Assembly (NCBI GenBank): GCA_963971575.1 | Contig: OZ020616.1 | Coordinates: 11,827,934-11,891,933 of the forward strand | Origin: Liopterus haemorrhoidalis | Lineage: Eukaryota; Arthropoda; Insecta; Coleoptera; Dytiscidae | DNA length: 64,000 nucleotides | Direction: 5' to 3' | Shown here: in pieces, positions 21,540 through 32,225 of the stretch | How positions within the stretch are numbered: the first letter of the stretch is position 1 | Layout: each line of letters starts with the position of its first letter | The notes under the pieces: generated by a model | What the model was told of the DNA's origin: nothing | Seen by the model: only the letters and a program-made list of their open reading frames with translations | The model's database searches: none | Translations under genes and position numbers: made by a program

Positions 21540-22577
21540 AAAAAATTGATGTGAAGTGTGAATTTTCACACTTATCTGTGTTTTGCAGGTATTTAGTAAC
21601 TGAATGATGATTATTTGGGATGCCAAAACAAATTTTATGTCAAAATATTTTTTTATGAATTTTAATTCGAATGCCTAATAACATTATTTAAGTTTCTAAA
21701 TATATGCAGTATTTTTTTTATATAGCAAGGTTCATTAAGATTTTGAAAATTGCGCCTATGGCTTCCATTGGTTGCTTAAATCATAAGCCTCGCCCTCTGA
21801 TTTCGTCAAACATAGAATTAAATTATAATTTCAACACTTTCCACTGGTTATTAAATTACGCTTTTAAAAATTTACCAAAACATTTACCAAAATATAACTA
21901 GAATTTTAACAAAATAATTTAAACAAAATAAAAATGCAAAAAAAAGAAAAAGTGAAATTGACAGGATTCGAACCCTAGTTTGCAAGTTAAGTTACATTAT
22001 TAAGCGTACGACAAATCCAACCACGCCACTAGAGATACTGACATGGTGTGTTACATAGTGAATTAAATAGTAAACATATTTTAGTTAAAAACACAAAAAA
22101 TGCGTTATTTTCCGAAAACATAATCTGATCCAAAATTCCTGTTGTACTATTCCGGTTCACACCAATGTACATTACTTAGAATTTTTTCAGATTTTTAGTT
22201 TAAATCATCTGGGCTACAGGGTGTGGGACAAAATTTTTTTTGCACAATTTTGGCAAAAATCGCTTCAAAATAATTTATTTTGCGAAAATAAAAATTTGAT
22301 CGTTAATCCACGTACCAAGGGCTTTCATTTGATACCCTATTCAGAATTTTAAAAAAATATATTTTTTTTCGATGAGCACATATTTGTTTATATTTTTAGG
22401 GGGATATGTTTTTTAGATGTTTTAGTATTTTTCCTATGTGCGGGTCAAAGAGTTGTATAAGCATGCCAAATTTCAACTCTCTAGCTTTAGCCGTTTGGCT
22501 ACAATTTTTACCGAACAGACAGACAGACGACAAAATGACGGTATAAGGGTTTTTTGGTCATACCTACAAAACCCTAA
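21540..22577 (+). repeat. repeat family R1, near-complete copy
   Basis: Starts ATTGATGTGAAGTGTGAA with the imperfect palindrome AAGTGTGAATTTTCACACTT, then TTTTGCAGGTAT. Ends GACGGTATAAGGG ... ATACCTACAAAACCCTAA. The end segments are inverse copies of GGGTTTTGYAGGTAT. Inside are an antisense tRNA-like segment, ATTTTGGCAAAAATCGC, and GAACAGACAGACAGACGAC. The GACA tract and the sentence-like conserved stretch GCCGTTTGGCTACAATTTTT recur in all copies. Confidence 0.8.
21963..22032 (-). ncRNA. tRNA-like segment within R1
   Basis: On the minus strand TAGGGTTCGAATCCTGTC is a perfect B-box/T-arm, and GGCGTGGTTGGATTTGTCG upstream can serve as an A-box, about 45 bases apart. The acceptor stem does not pair, so it is a tRNA-derived (SINE-like) module, not a tRNA gene. 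Confidence 0.55.
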
Positions 22578-23177
22578 TGAGCCGGCTCACGGCTCACTGT
22601 ATAGTTTCAAGGATACGATTGGTCGGGCGATTGTGAGCAGTGACCGGAGTGATCCGAACCTGGATCGATGTCATGTTGAACTTCGCGAGAACTCGGCTTG
22701 TCATGTATTATCATAAAGTGTATTTTGTCATCAATTTGTAGGGCAGTTTATTTGAAACTAATAGGCTTACTCTGTATTTTCTTACAACCATACATAAAAA
22801 TATTAAAAATATTGCCCAAATCCCAGATGTCCGATTTATAAGGGCAATAAACATCGCCATAAACTTAACACATCTGGTTTAAAATACAGTAGCTACATAA
22901 AGTGAATTGTTTGTTTCAAAAATGTTAGATAAGATACGACCGACCGACCTGTGTCTTGGGATCATGTTTACAGTTAATATATTGCAAGAACCGGCTCTAA
23001 GCAAGAGCCGGCTCTAAGCGACTTTCTATTTACGAACTAACGACCGACCTGTGTCTCGGAAACATGTTTACTTAACCGGATCACTGAGCCGGATCAATGA
23101 ACCGGCTCAACAAACTGAACGACCTCCACTGATCCGGTTCCGCAAACTGAGCCGAGATTCCCATCTCTAATTTAGTC

Positions 23178-23840
23178 CAAATAAAAACTATTTTCTTCTA
23201 TGCAAACCTGTCAACGAGTTGCAAATTTGTGTTGCAAAAATGGCAGTGGCATCAAATTCTGGGGTTCTGGAGGTGATAAAATCCTTTTATGCAATACCCT
23301 GGTTAGCATATGTTTTATTGTTGATGAAAATGTCCAGATGTTTAAACAAGTGATAATCAGTTTATTTATTTTATTCGGGTGACTAAACAGAGAAAATTCT
23401 ACAAATCTCCACATATATTTTACAAAAAAAGAGAATATATTCAAATGTATATATACTACACTAAATTAACAAAATAATTCATACACTAACTACAAGAGAA
23501 AATGAATACAATAAATTATGAGAACATAACAGATCAAAAATGTTGCAGCGAAACATCCTTAAGGTTACCAGTAATTTCCCTCTTAAATTGCGTAAATGTC
23601 ATAAAAAATAAATCAGAAGTGTTAAGGAAAAGATTGCAGAGAATCATAATCCTGTTAAGTGGGGAATTCATACCAGAATTGGATAATCTGAACCTTGAGT
23701 AAAAATTAATATTTTGGCGAGTGTTTATTTGTGGAATATTGAAGTTTATCAGTTCCAACAAGGATGGCAGTCAATCAAGTTATTTGCATTTTTAAAAATG
23801 TTATTTATGTAAATTTAAATTCTACGATTGGATAGGGTTA
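23178..23840. other. non-coding, no recognised content
   Basis: Short overlapping frames on both strands (23502-23761) show no known motif. Confidence 0.3.
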
Positions 23841-23990
23841 TTAGGTCAAATCTGTGTAAAATCCAACAATCAGTTGGAGATAAGTCAAGTGAGTCTGGTG
23901 GGTAAGGTAGAGTTTTATAGCCCAGTTAGTTTAGCTTTCGTAGGTTCACATGTGCTACGCATGGTCGTGCTGAAACGGAACCTTTCAAAA
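23841..23990 (-). pseudogene. mariner transposase fragment (second and third catalytic blocks)
   Basis: Minus strand: SARPCVAHVNLRKLN, then GYKTLPYPPDSLDLSPTD. This matches the mariner pattern D-N-A-R-P-H-V-A ... L-G-Y-E-x-L-P-H-P-P-Y-S-P-D-L-S-P-T-D. The second catalytic Asp position is already changed and stops intervene. Too short for ends to be defined. Confidence 0.75.
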
Positions 23991-24169
23991 TATTTGACAT
24001 GTCAATCGCAATTTTGACTTGTCAATTTAGTATCTTGACATTTGTATGTTTTGAGTGAATATAACCTCAATACAATGAAACTTACCAAAAATTTACAAGT
24101 TCACATGGTTCCATAAAAGTTTATTTACACCACAACACTCACCACAGTAATCAGATCTATTGTCTCTAG

Positions 24170-24240
24170 GTGAAACTAGATTTTGCAATCTAGTTACTTC
24201 CATCGTTTGAATCGTTCTTTTTGGACGTTTTGTTTAAGCA
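24170..24240. repeat. dispersed hairpin repeat
   Basis: ACTAGATT-TTGC-AATCTAGT is an 8-bp-arm hairpin, followed by a GTTTGAATCGTTC-like stretch related to 1355-1420 and 36880. Confidence 0.5.
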
Positions 24241-24419
24241 TAGTAAATCATACTTAATATAAACATTTTTTGGTTAAGGTTAATATCATTTTAAAATGTC
24301 ATTTTCTTTATATTTTGATTTTTTGTGTCATTCTTCATACAAATTTCCCATTTACTTATTTTTTGGTCATTAAAGTATGTAAAAAAAAGGATTTTATTTA
24401 TGTCATTGGTTTCATTGTT

Positions 24420-24560
24420 TTTTTTTTTTTTTTAATTTTATGGCCTTTGCTGCTGTGGCAATTAGCCAGGACGATCTTTATTTGAGAAAATTTCCATGCC
24501 TGAACGGGATTCGATCCCGAGACCTTCGCAACGCGGTCATTCGGAATACCTTTTACGCTT
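24420..24560 (-). repeat. tRNA-like SINE fragment
   Basis: On the minus strand GGTCTCGGGATCGAATCCCG is a T-arm/B-box. A T-run and TTTTTGGGTAC lie beside it, as also beside the tRNA-like segment at 56649. The A-box is degenerate. Confidence 0.5.
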
Positions 24561-25789
24561 TTTTTGGGTACAAGTTTTTTTAATTTAAAAGAATAATTTT
24601 ATATTTTTTATTTAAGTAGATGTACTTTTGGATTTACCTGACAATAAATAAGAATGAAAAAGAATTGTTTTTAATTCAATTATCTTTTATTGGCGCCAAT
24701 AAAATTCTTGTAACCCAACGATATATAATCTAACTACACTACTACATATGTAATTGAAATTGATTAAATTTTAAAGGCAAAATTGGTAAAAAATAATCTT
24801 CGTATTTGTTAAATATAGACTGTATCTATAGATACCTATAGATAATACGGGAATCTATAGATGATACGGTCGATCCGTAACGGTACGGGTGCCCCCAGAA
24901 TTAACCAATTTCTTGTAGGTACCCGAACGACTATAGATTTCTTACGGAACGCGTTACGGGTTGCACAGAATTGATCCAGTAGTTCTAAGATGGTAGAGAG
25001 AGGGATACAAATTATAGAAGAAATATATTGTTTCTTGGCAAGTAGTCTTACTTTTGCCTCTGTTAGAAAACAAAAATTTGATTATTATTAGTTACTCAGA
25101 CTCTCATTACCCATGCTATTTAGCATGCTGATTGCTTCAGACGTATATTTTCGTACAACTAAATAAATTTCCTCGCTGATCTTGTATTAAATTTCCCTAA
25201 ATGTACAGTTTAAAATTTTTAAATTGAAATCTTGTTTAGAGTAGCGTACATGGAAAACAATATTTTTATAACAAGTAATAGAGTATTTCCCATAGAGATA
25301 CATCTAAAGGAGTAACCATACATCACAAAAATTGTTAATGACATTTCCAACAAACGATTCTTAGATATTGAGGCATCTTACATTAACCACAAAGACAATA
25401 TCTCAAAATACTCTCTGTTTACTTTTGTCTACGATAACCTAGCATCATTAATATTACTAATGATTGTAGAAGTCTCTGGTCGTGTTTCAAAGACAAAAGT
25501 GGTGTCAAACGGACAATAGATAACAAAAATTTCACGACCAAAATTTGATTTGGCGTCATGTTTGTTTTTGCTATAAGATTAATGATAGTGGATGACTCTG
25601 GACATTTTTAGTGTTAAAATAACACTTTAAAATAGTGATTTAAAATAAACGAAAGAAGAGGAAGAGACAAAATACATACGGAACATGACACGTCGCGCCG
25701 ATATGCGTTCTTTCGTATATACGTCGTTGATTAATTAGGGACTTTAAACTTAATTCAATTTATGACAAGCAATAAAATTGCTGAAATTA
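24561..25789. other. non-coding; one possible foldback
   Basis: Around 24830-24975 ATAGATACCTATAGAT, GAATCTATAGAT and CCGTAACGGTACGGGTGCCC / GGTACCCGAACGACTATAGA form scattered inverse matches, perhaps a decayed foldback element. The rest is unrecognised. Confidence 0.35.
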
Positions 25790-26035
25790 TCTGAAGAGGA
25801 AGATTCCGCATTTGGGAAGTTTGTTTTTTATTGAATGTGATATCCTTAGTAAACTTATCAAATGGACAGTGGTGTGTGTGTCAAGATCCATAAGCAGAGT
25901 GAAAGTAGGAAACCTTTTGTCACAACCTTTTAAAATTCTTCCTGGAGTCAAACAAGGAGATGCCACCACACCTTTGCTCTATAATCGTGCTGAAGATGGT
26001 GCTACAAAAAGCTCACGAAACCAACCACCGTGGTC
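25790..26035 (+). pseudogene. LINE reverse transcriptase fragment
   Basis: Plus strand: RVKVGNLLSQPFKILPGVKQ then GDATTPLLYN, matching block 4 of RTE/CR1-like reverse transcriptases (R-V-K-V-x-x-x-x-S-x-x-F-x-x-x-x-G-V-K-Q-G-D-x-L-S-P-x-L-F-N). The frame is lost just after it. The downstream YADD motif is absent. Confidence 0.8.
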
Positions 26036-26114
26036 TACAGCTCTAATGAATGAAAGTCATTATACTTTTTATAATATTTTATCTTGTAGTAACGTTACTA
26101 CACAGTAATTTTTT

Positions 26115-26334
26115 ACAGAATTGATCTGATAATCTTGTTTTTTCGTCACTTTTTTTAACCCACGATTAGGTAAATCGTCAACATTTTTATTAATTTTATA
26201 ACGTTTCACCCAATACTTCACAAAGTCTACTGACAGTGCATATATTTTGCTGCACTTGAAAAGGACATTCTTGGCCCTTTTCGGTGGGTACGTAAAAATA
26301 CCGCTTCAAAACGTTTTGCATAAATAGCACTCAT
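26115..26334 (-). pseudogene. Tc1-like transposase N-terminal DNA-binding part
   Basis: From an ATG at 26334 the minus strand reads MSAIYAKRFEAVFL, then after a frame shift FVKYWVKRYK and NVDDLPNRGLKKVT. This fits the paired-like DNA-binding domain of Tc1 relatives (F-V-x-K-W-x-x-R-Y-x-x-T-x-x-V-x-D-L-P-R-x-G-R-x-x). The catalytic part is missing; a TTACAGAATTGATCTGAT foldback end lies at its truncation. Confidence 0.65.
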
Positions 26335-26925
26335 TATTACACAACCTGAAAAACAAAACACTAAGTAAAGAATTTTTACTATCGGGCGTATTAGGTCTTT
26401 ATGTTCTTTTCATGTTTGAACCAGTTTATTGTGTCAACACATGCCTGATCCTGAGTAATAAGCATGTATGCCTTATTATACAGACTGTATCTTATTTATT
26501 TTATTTTGTGCTTTTCGTGAAATTGTCGAGACAAGTGATAGTTCGTAGGCTATATTTTAAGAAGCACTATTCTAGAACAGGAAGCGGTTATCTTAACCAC
26601 CTTTTGGCTCTTTAGGGCTATCATTAAGGGTCCATATTTTAATCCCTTTTAATATTTCCTTATGATCTCGTGATAAACATGAAATTCGCTAGTAGTGTAT
26701 ATTGTAGGAAGCGAAACTGTAAGCGCATCTTTACGACTGTTAAAGATAATAATTTAGAGAGAGAATACGTATAATAAGGCGCCTATAAAATGTGGCATCC
26801 AATAGTAATTATATAAATATTGAAATAGCCGAGAGTCCGTCTCCGGAGTGTCTGTATATGGTGTTGCCGACAGCGTTTTACGGCATGTTATAAACATAGC
26901 CTTTGACATTTCAGGAAAACACCGT
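26335..26925. other. non-coding, no recognised content
   Basis: 26690-26925 may be internal sequence of the LTR element whose primer site is at 26935-26958, but no gag motif is readable. Confidence 0.3.
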
Positions 26926-27198
26926 GTGTGACCTTTGAAGGTCACACTAGGCGCCGAATGTAACACAGGTTGTTGTGCTCACATAGGCGGCACCCAACAA
27001 ACCCAATAACATTGCACCCTATGTCTTCAAAAAACGTCTACTTTGGAAGATATCGGCTTACCATTAAACACGATATTATCTACCAAGCTGAGTAGCTAAC
27101 ATAAATAATTGCTTGCAAGAATACTTATGACATTGATGATATTTTTTTCTTGTGTAATAAGTTTTTGTGTGCGTCACGTTGTCGCTAACACTGTGACA
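26926..27198 (-). mobile_element. putative LTR with adjoining primer site
   Basis: On the minus strand a block starting TGTCACAGTGTTAG (27198) ends ACCTGTGTTACA (26959). Directly after it comes TTCGGCGCCTAGTGTGACC, a plausible tRNA primer-binding site (GGCGCC core), and then the palindrome GTGTGACCTT-TG-AAGGTCACAC (26926-26947). TG...CA ends and about 240 bp fit a small LTR. The partner LTR was not identified. Confidence 0.45.
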
Positions 27199-27202
27199 AA
27201 CA

Positions 27203-27237
27203 GATACATGAATGACGGTATAAGGGTTGTTTGGTTA
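27203..27237 (+). repeat. R1 3'-end fragment
   Basis: AATGACGGTATAAGGGTTG matches the R1 terminal segment. Confidence 0.6.
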
Positions 27238-27239
27238 TA

Positions 27240-27560
27240 CAGCGTGATCAAAAAGTCCATCCTCAATGTTTGTGCTTAGACATAAGAAATGAAATGAAAT
27301 TGTCCTTTGGTATATAATGATTTTAAATTACGTGAAACTATCGGTTCTACTTTATCATACCATAAGTATCGTTTTGGACATGTGTTCACTAACTCTAATT
27401 AAAAAATACCGTGTAATAGAAGCATTGAATTGGACCATCTCTTGTCTCAGTTAATCCAGGATCATTTTTTGGATGTTTCTTGTACACAATTCCCTTTCCT
27501 GCTTCTTTGAAGAAGTAGTCTAGTGATGAAACGTCTGGTGACCGTGGTGGCCAATAGTCC
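27240..27560 (-). pseudogene. mariner-like transposase C-terminus with terminal repeat
   Basis: The element end, after TA, is CAGCGTGATCAAAAAGTCC. The minus strand at 27560-27420 reads DYWPPRSPDVSSLDYFFKEA, then GIVYKKHP. This is the W-P-P-R-S-P-D-L-x-x-L-D-F-F block of mariner-like transposases with the third catalytic Asp intact. Upstream parts of the gene are absent. Confidence 0.75.
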
Positions 27561-28365
27561 TTTGAAATTATATAATACCCAAAAACAATTTTAACAGCGT
27601 AGGGATTTAATGGTTAACGTAGCAAACTCTAGTAAATAATATAAGAAACATTTAGTTACGAATGGGGTTATAGAGAAATATTGAGATTTTGTGGTTCACC
27701 TTGTTTGGAGTTTTACTTTCTTAAAATTATCAAGTTTGGTTATCTTTCCAATGACATCGGCGACGACGAAACCTTGTCATGTACTGGTCCGAACCGGTAG
27801 TAACGATGGTCAGTGTGCACAAAGAGCAAAGACGCAATTCGCGGATTACGGTCACTTGGAATTCCTCGTTCATTCGGAGCAATTGCAAGTCCCAATCTTC
27901 TTCCTGATGGTTCGGCGGATTACCTGGATTGTTCGGCCAGGAAGGACTCGCTGATTCCTTCAGTGTAGCGCGGGTGTGGTTCAGAATACCTAAAAGTATC
28001 ACAGAACTGGCAGTGTTTAATCATAAAGCCACCTGTCTCTCTAATATCATTGTGTATGTAATGAAAACCACGGAAAACCGACCGGACGAACGAGGCTCGC
28101 GCTGGCGAAACGGAGATGCGAGTCTTCGAGATGCCAATTATGTTCAGTAACAATGTATGTCTGAGTCTTGAGACTGTTTAACTACGCAATATGCAAGGAG
28201 TAAATGGGACAAAGAAAGTGAAATCAATAATACACAAACACAACTATCACATTCATACAAAAATAAAGTTTTGATTTACGTTGGTTTGCTATATGGAAAT
28301 CAATTTTCACTCACTTCAGAACTTTATCACGTGTAACAGCTTAAAACTGCTGAAATACCTTTTTG
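27561..28365 (-). other. possible LTR-retrotransposon internal region
   Basis: Downstream (minus sense) of the primer-site-like sequence at 28366-28389. Less AT-rich, with overlapping minus frames (28153-27730), one reading RMNEEFQVTVIRELRL. It might be decayed gag, but I recognise no family motif and no zinc knuckle. Confidence 0.3.
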
Positions 28366-28389
28366 AAGGTCCCACTGCTGCCACCAGAA
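28366..28389 (-). mobile_element. LTR end plus primer-binding-site-like junction
   Basis: On the minus strand CCCTGTTACA is followed by TTCTGGTGGCAGCAGTGGGA. The LTR at 16357-16652 holds a near match (GTGTTACATTTTGGTGGCAC) in its repeat units, so the two are related retrotransposons. Confidence 0.45.
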
Positions 28390-28755
28390 TGTAACAGGGA
28401 AAAAAGAAGGATCGTTTTGCCTTAATTTTGACAAAATTATCCTTATTTAAATTTGTAAAAATAATTTGGACTAATTTTACCAGCCTTTTTGTTGATGGGA
28501 ATTTTGTAGTCAAACAAGTAGACACAATTTATAGTTGTAGATTTATTCTATAAATAAATGAAGAATGGAAATTATAAATTAAGAACGTGATTATCTATTG
28601 AAGATAAAACATTTTAAAACAGAATTAAATACGAAAAATAAAATATAAAACTTATATGGTCGACCAGGTAGCTCTTGCCTGGACGTGATTAATTGAATAT
28701 ATACCAGACCACAGTCAGGAACTGAGTCTCTTACAATTAATTGTATTCTTATGTA
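28390..28755. other. probable LTR remainder, start not placed
   Basis: By position this would hold the 5' LTR of the minus-strand element, but no TG start or TATA box could be fixed. Confidence 0.3.
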
Positions 28756-28950
28756 TACCATGAGATCAAAAATAAATTACATCAGGGTTGGCTATGGAAA
28801 AATAAAATAATGACTACTGAAAGCTTTATATAACAATATAAATTTATGACAACAACAACAGTGATGACAGTTAATTAATTCTAAATCTGTTGGTATTACT
28901 TTTATTTTCCATAGCCAACCCTTATGTAATTTCTGTTTGAACTCATGGTA
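28756..28950. mobile_element. foldback MITE, about 195 bp
   Basis: Arms of about 50 bp: TACCATGAGATCAAAAATAA and GGGTTGGCTATGGAAAA at the left face their inverses ending at 28950. The loop is short and AT-rich with ACAACAACAACAG. No coding sequence. Class unknown. Confidence 0.8.
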
Positions 28951-29669
28951 CAATACATAATTTGGATAATGATATTATTAATATTCTGTCTAACCTCTGT
29001 AATAAAATTTTTAACATAGCAAAATTATGTATTGCATAAACACTCACCACAAATGTTATAAATAATATCTTTCTTATCAAAATAATTTTGATGGTGTAAC
29101 TATACTAACTACATACGTGACGTTCAATCAGTTTGAAAGACTCTACTTTTATATAGGAGAAGTAGGGGTTTTTTGGATTTTTTTTGATAGTTACAGCTGG
29201 CTAGTTTCGCTCAATTCGAGTATTATCAAAGCTACAAAACAATTAAATTAAATTAAAAATAGAAAAATACAATTTTGAAGATAAATAATTGTCAGTGATG
29301 ATAAATTAATAATAAATTTGTAAAAAACATATAAACGTAGCTACTTTTATATATTTTTCAAAATTTAAGTAAAGAGGCCATCATCATAATTAAATCATAT
29401 CACAATTCTTAAAGGAGGCAAAATTTGAATGACATTTATGGAAACTATAATATTTCTGTAGTTGCATTGTTGTTTCAATAAATACTTATACCGCTGATGG
29501 TAAGACAATGTAAAAAATTGCAGAAATATTCGCCCAATTTCCACCGTAACTGTTTTATTTGCCATTGTTTTTCATAACTTATTGAATTATTTTCCTGGTA
29601 GTTTGAGGTTCGCTTCTTTTACAGTTGTTAAGATTTTACGATTCACTTGAGAACCATCCTGGACATATT
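28951..29669. other. non-coding, no recognised content
   Basis: Nothing recognised. Confidence 0.35.
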
Positions 29670-30121
29670 TAAAGTCACTAGATTATACAAAGTAGCGCAA
29701 CGGCGGCCATGCTGGGGCTAAAAATGTCGCCAACACAAATGATGTTCAGTGATTCCAACATTACAAAAATAAGAAACTAGTTTTTATTTTAAACATTGTA
29801 ATCACGATTTTTTTAATCAAAGATGCACTATAACAAAATTGTGGTACAATACCAATTATTTTTTTAATTTTTATTAAATAAAATGGATATAATATATAAA
29901 TTTAAATTAAACTTAACCTTAAATATTCAAACCGCTGACAAAGAAGGTTATTAAATGAGAGCGAGAGAGGGAGATGTGACAGCGCAGACGTAAACTTAAG
30001 AATGTAAAAATTGCTGCTTTAGTTTGCTTAATAGGGGAAGCAATGTTGCCAATCAAACCCTGGGGTCTGTCGGCTTCTTCAAAGGCTTGCGCTAAAGGCT
30101 TTGTATAATCCAGTGACTTTA
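29670..30121. mobile_element. hAT-like MITE, 452 bp, exact 8-bp duplication
   Basis: TAAAGTCACTAGATTATACA at the left and the inverse of TAAAGTCACTGGATTATACA at the right (one difference) are flanked by GACATATT at 29662-29669 and 30122-30129. The eight-base duplication suggests hAT, though the TAAAG start is not the usual CAG. No coding sequence; a GA-rich patch is at about 29960. Confidence 0.82.
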
Positions 30122-30199
30122 GACATATTATTTCGGTTTTCTCCTGAGATCATAATCAATTCAGTTTCTTCTTTTAGTTTTCTCTTATTTGTATTTTTA

Positions 30200-30294
30200 G
30201 AGAGTGCTTCTATAAAAAAATCAACGTTTATGTATGACTGATATATTCTGTTTTATTTTAGCCCTTTTAGGTAGTAAATGTGCGTACGCCACTG
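30200..30294. mobile_element. hAT right-end fragment
   Basis: TGTGCGTACGCCACTG is the inverse of the CAGTGGCGTACGCA end seen at 31448. The left partner was not found. Confidence 0.5.
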
Positions 30295-30755
30295 GTTTAT
30301 ATCATGCAGTACTATGACAATAATCGCGCGTCTATCTTGTGATATCACTGACATGAATACAAGCTAACGCGGATTCGCGACAAGTCTCCGTTTTTTGTCG
30401 TCTGTATGTGAACGCGGCGTGTGGTCAGATTTTTTACAATAGTTCCGCTTACAATAAATACACACTGATGGGATAATTATTTTTGGATATTAAATCATGA
30501 TTTTGACAGAAAATTTGTTGTGTTGAAAAATATAATTAAAATATGTGGAATTTATTGAAGGATTTGAAAGTCAAATTTTTAAGCGCCGGAAAATTGGAAA
30601 GAACTATGGCGCCTGTAATATGATATGATGTAATTTTATAACAATCATAGAAAATCTGGTTATTATATAACATTTTACAACTATAGTTTGTCTAGTGCGA
30701 TAAAGATAAATGAATACGCCTTTCGTATACTATATTTTTAACGGGAACTTTAGAA

Positions 30756-31169
30756 CAGGGATGAGCAACCTTTTTTTACTACGGACCAACTAGAAATTTA
30801 AAAATTTCCTGCGGGCCGCATACGAAATTTATTAAAATATGAACACAAGATGATAAACACAAATTATCTATTTATTAACAAAATAACAAAGTTATTTAAA
30901 AAAAAAATACACAAATGACACGTATAATAGAAATGCTAGGTATAAAAAAACAGTCAAAGATAATTATTATGGGGAAAAAATCATAAACAAATTTTAATGA
31001 GAAGTTTGGCATTGCTTCTTTGCAACCAATTGCTCTATATTGCTCTTATTTATGCTTTAAAATATATATGTATCTTTTGTAATTTAATGGCCTTTTTTGA
31101 AATTTGACAGACAAAAGCTTTGACGGGCCGCACGAAAAAGTACGCCGGGCCGCGGGTTGCTCATCCCTG
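30756..31169. mobile_element. hAT element, 414 bp, exact 8-bp duplication
   Basis: CAGGGATGAGCAACCTTTTT at the left and GGGTTGCTCATCCCTG at the right, flanked by CTTTAGAA at 30748-30755 and 31170-31177. The GCGGGCCGCA motifs near both ends are typical of hAT relatives. It has an A-rich, non-coding interior. Confidence 0.92.
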
Positions 31170-31175
31170 CTTTAG

Positions 31176-31320
31176 AACTATTTGGGACTAGAGATCCAAG
31201 CAAAGAAAATGAACCTCGTAGTAAATAAACTCAAGGCAAAGTGTATGTTAGTATCAAAGTTGGACCAAGAACAATATAGACTAGATCAGCTTGTTACCTT
31301 CACATGGAGGAAATGTACCA
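31176..31320 (+). pseudogene. LINE reverse transcriptase fragment (thumb side)
   Basis: The plus strand reads GLEIQAKKMNLVVNKLKAKC then MLVSK, like the G-L-x-I-N-x-x-K-T-K-x-M block after YADD in RTE/BovB-like LINEs. The hAT element directly upstream and another directly downstream cut it off. Confidence 0.55.
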
Positions 31321-31368
31321 AATTACAAATGTACCCTCGAATTATTTTGCCAAGCAAATGTTGTAGAC

Positions 31369-31447
31369 CAGAGTTTCCCAAACTTTTTGAGCCGCGGAGC
31401 ACTTTTCACGTGAATTATTCGTCGCGGAGCCCTATCGTTGCTATATA
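31369..31447. mobile_element. hAT end fragment
   Basis: CAGAGTTTCCCAAACTTTTT and GAGCCGCGGAGC resemble one end of a Charlie-type hAT element (CAGTGTTTCCCAA). It is truncated by the next element. Confidence 0.55.
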
Positions 31448-31613
31448 CAGTGGCGTACGCAGAAAAATATTTCGGAGGGGAGGAGATATTTCACAACATC
31501 GGAATTTATCCGTATTGAGAATGCGGGCAATCTTGAAATCGGGTAATTAAAATTTTAGTTCTTTTTGAGTTTTCGGGAGAGGGTATTTATCCCCCTAATT
31601 TCCCCTATGTATA
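31448..31613. mobile_element. hAT MITE
   Basis: Left end CAGTGGCGTACGCAGAAAAA and a GGAGGGG run. The right end, read inverse, is CAGGTGTATACATAGGGGAA. No clean 8-bp duplication is visible. Confidence 0.5.
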
Positions 31614-31619
31614 CACCTG

Positions 31620-32225
31620 TGACTCTATATTTATATATATTTTAGTGGATCTTGACGTGTGATATGTTCTGGAAATAAATTTATCAGTTGATCGATACAG
31701 GATAATTGTTTCTAAAAGTTCTCTGGTACGGATTATAAACTGAGCAAAATGTAAGAATGCTTTGTTAGTAAAACGCAATAATATTAATAAAAAATCAGCT
31801 ATGGCCACCACAAGACCGAACGCCACCACAAAATAGGTACTTAAACAAAATACTCTCTAACACAGAAATTATTTAGCATAACCGTGGAAACATTACATAT
31901 ACGTATGACAAAATAAATACTTAATAAGTATTATTACCATAATAAAAATTAAGTAAAAATAACGTAAAAAAAAAATTAAATCAGCTTTTGCCACCACAGG
32001 ACTGACTGCCAAAAATCATCCATTTCTAGATGACCGCTTTTTACCAAAAGTTGATTAACTGATGCCACTGGTATGAGAAGCTTAAAAATAAAGTTTCATA
32101 AAAATCCATTTAGCTAAATTCGCTTTAGACGTGTCCAAGGACCGACAGACAGACATACAGACAGATCGACAGACATCATGCTAAAAATAGTAAAAATATT
32201 ATGTAGGAACCTCAATTCGTGGGAT
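31620..32225 (-). repeat. repeat family R2 copy, reverse orientation
   Basis: Inverse of much of 12080-12500, including CCACCACAGGACTGACTGCC, TTTTTACCAAAAGTTGATTA and a GACAGACAGACATACAGACA tract. CAGCTATGGCCACCACA and CAGCTTTTGCCACCACA occur about 190 bases apart, suggesting an internal duplication. Confidence 0.7.

Larger units (their letters stand above)
21455..23169. mobile_element. hAT element with exact 8-bp duplication, carrying nested R1
   Basis: The terminal repeat TAGAGATGGG occurs at both ends in inverse, flanked by ATTTAGTC at 21447-21454 and 23170-23177. Next to both ends there are many GAACCGGCTCACTGA-like short units in both directions, as expected for transposase-binding sub-terminal repeats. 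A complete R1 copy (about 21540-22577) is inserted in it, so the original was about 0.7 kb and non-coding. Confidence 0.88.

Noticed and set aside
22438..22716. 92-codon plus frame
   Set aside because: It crosses the junction between R1 and the surrounding hAT element.
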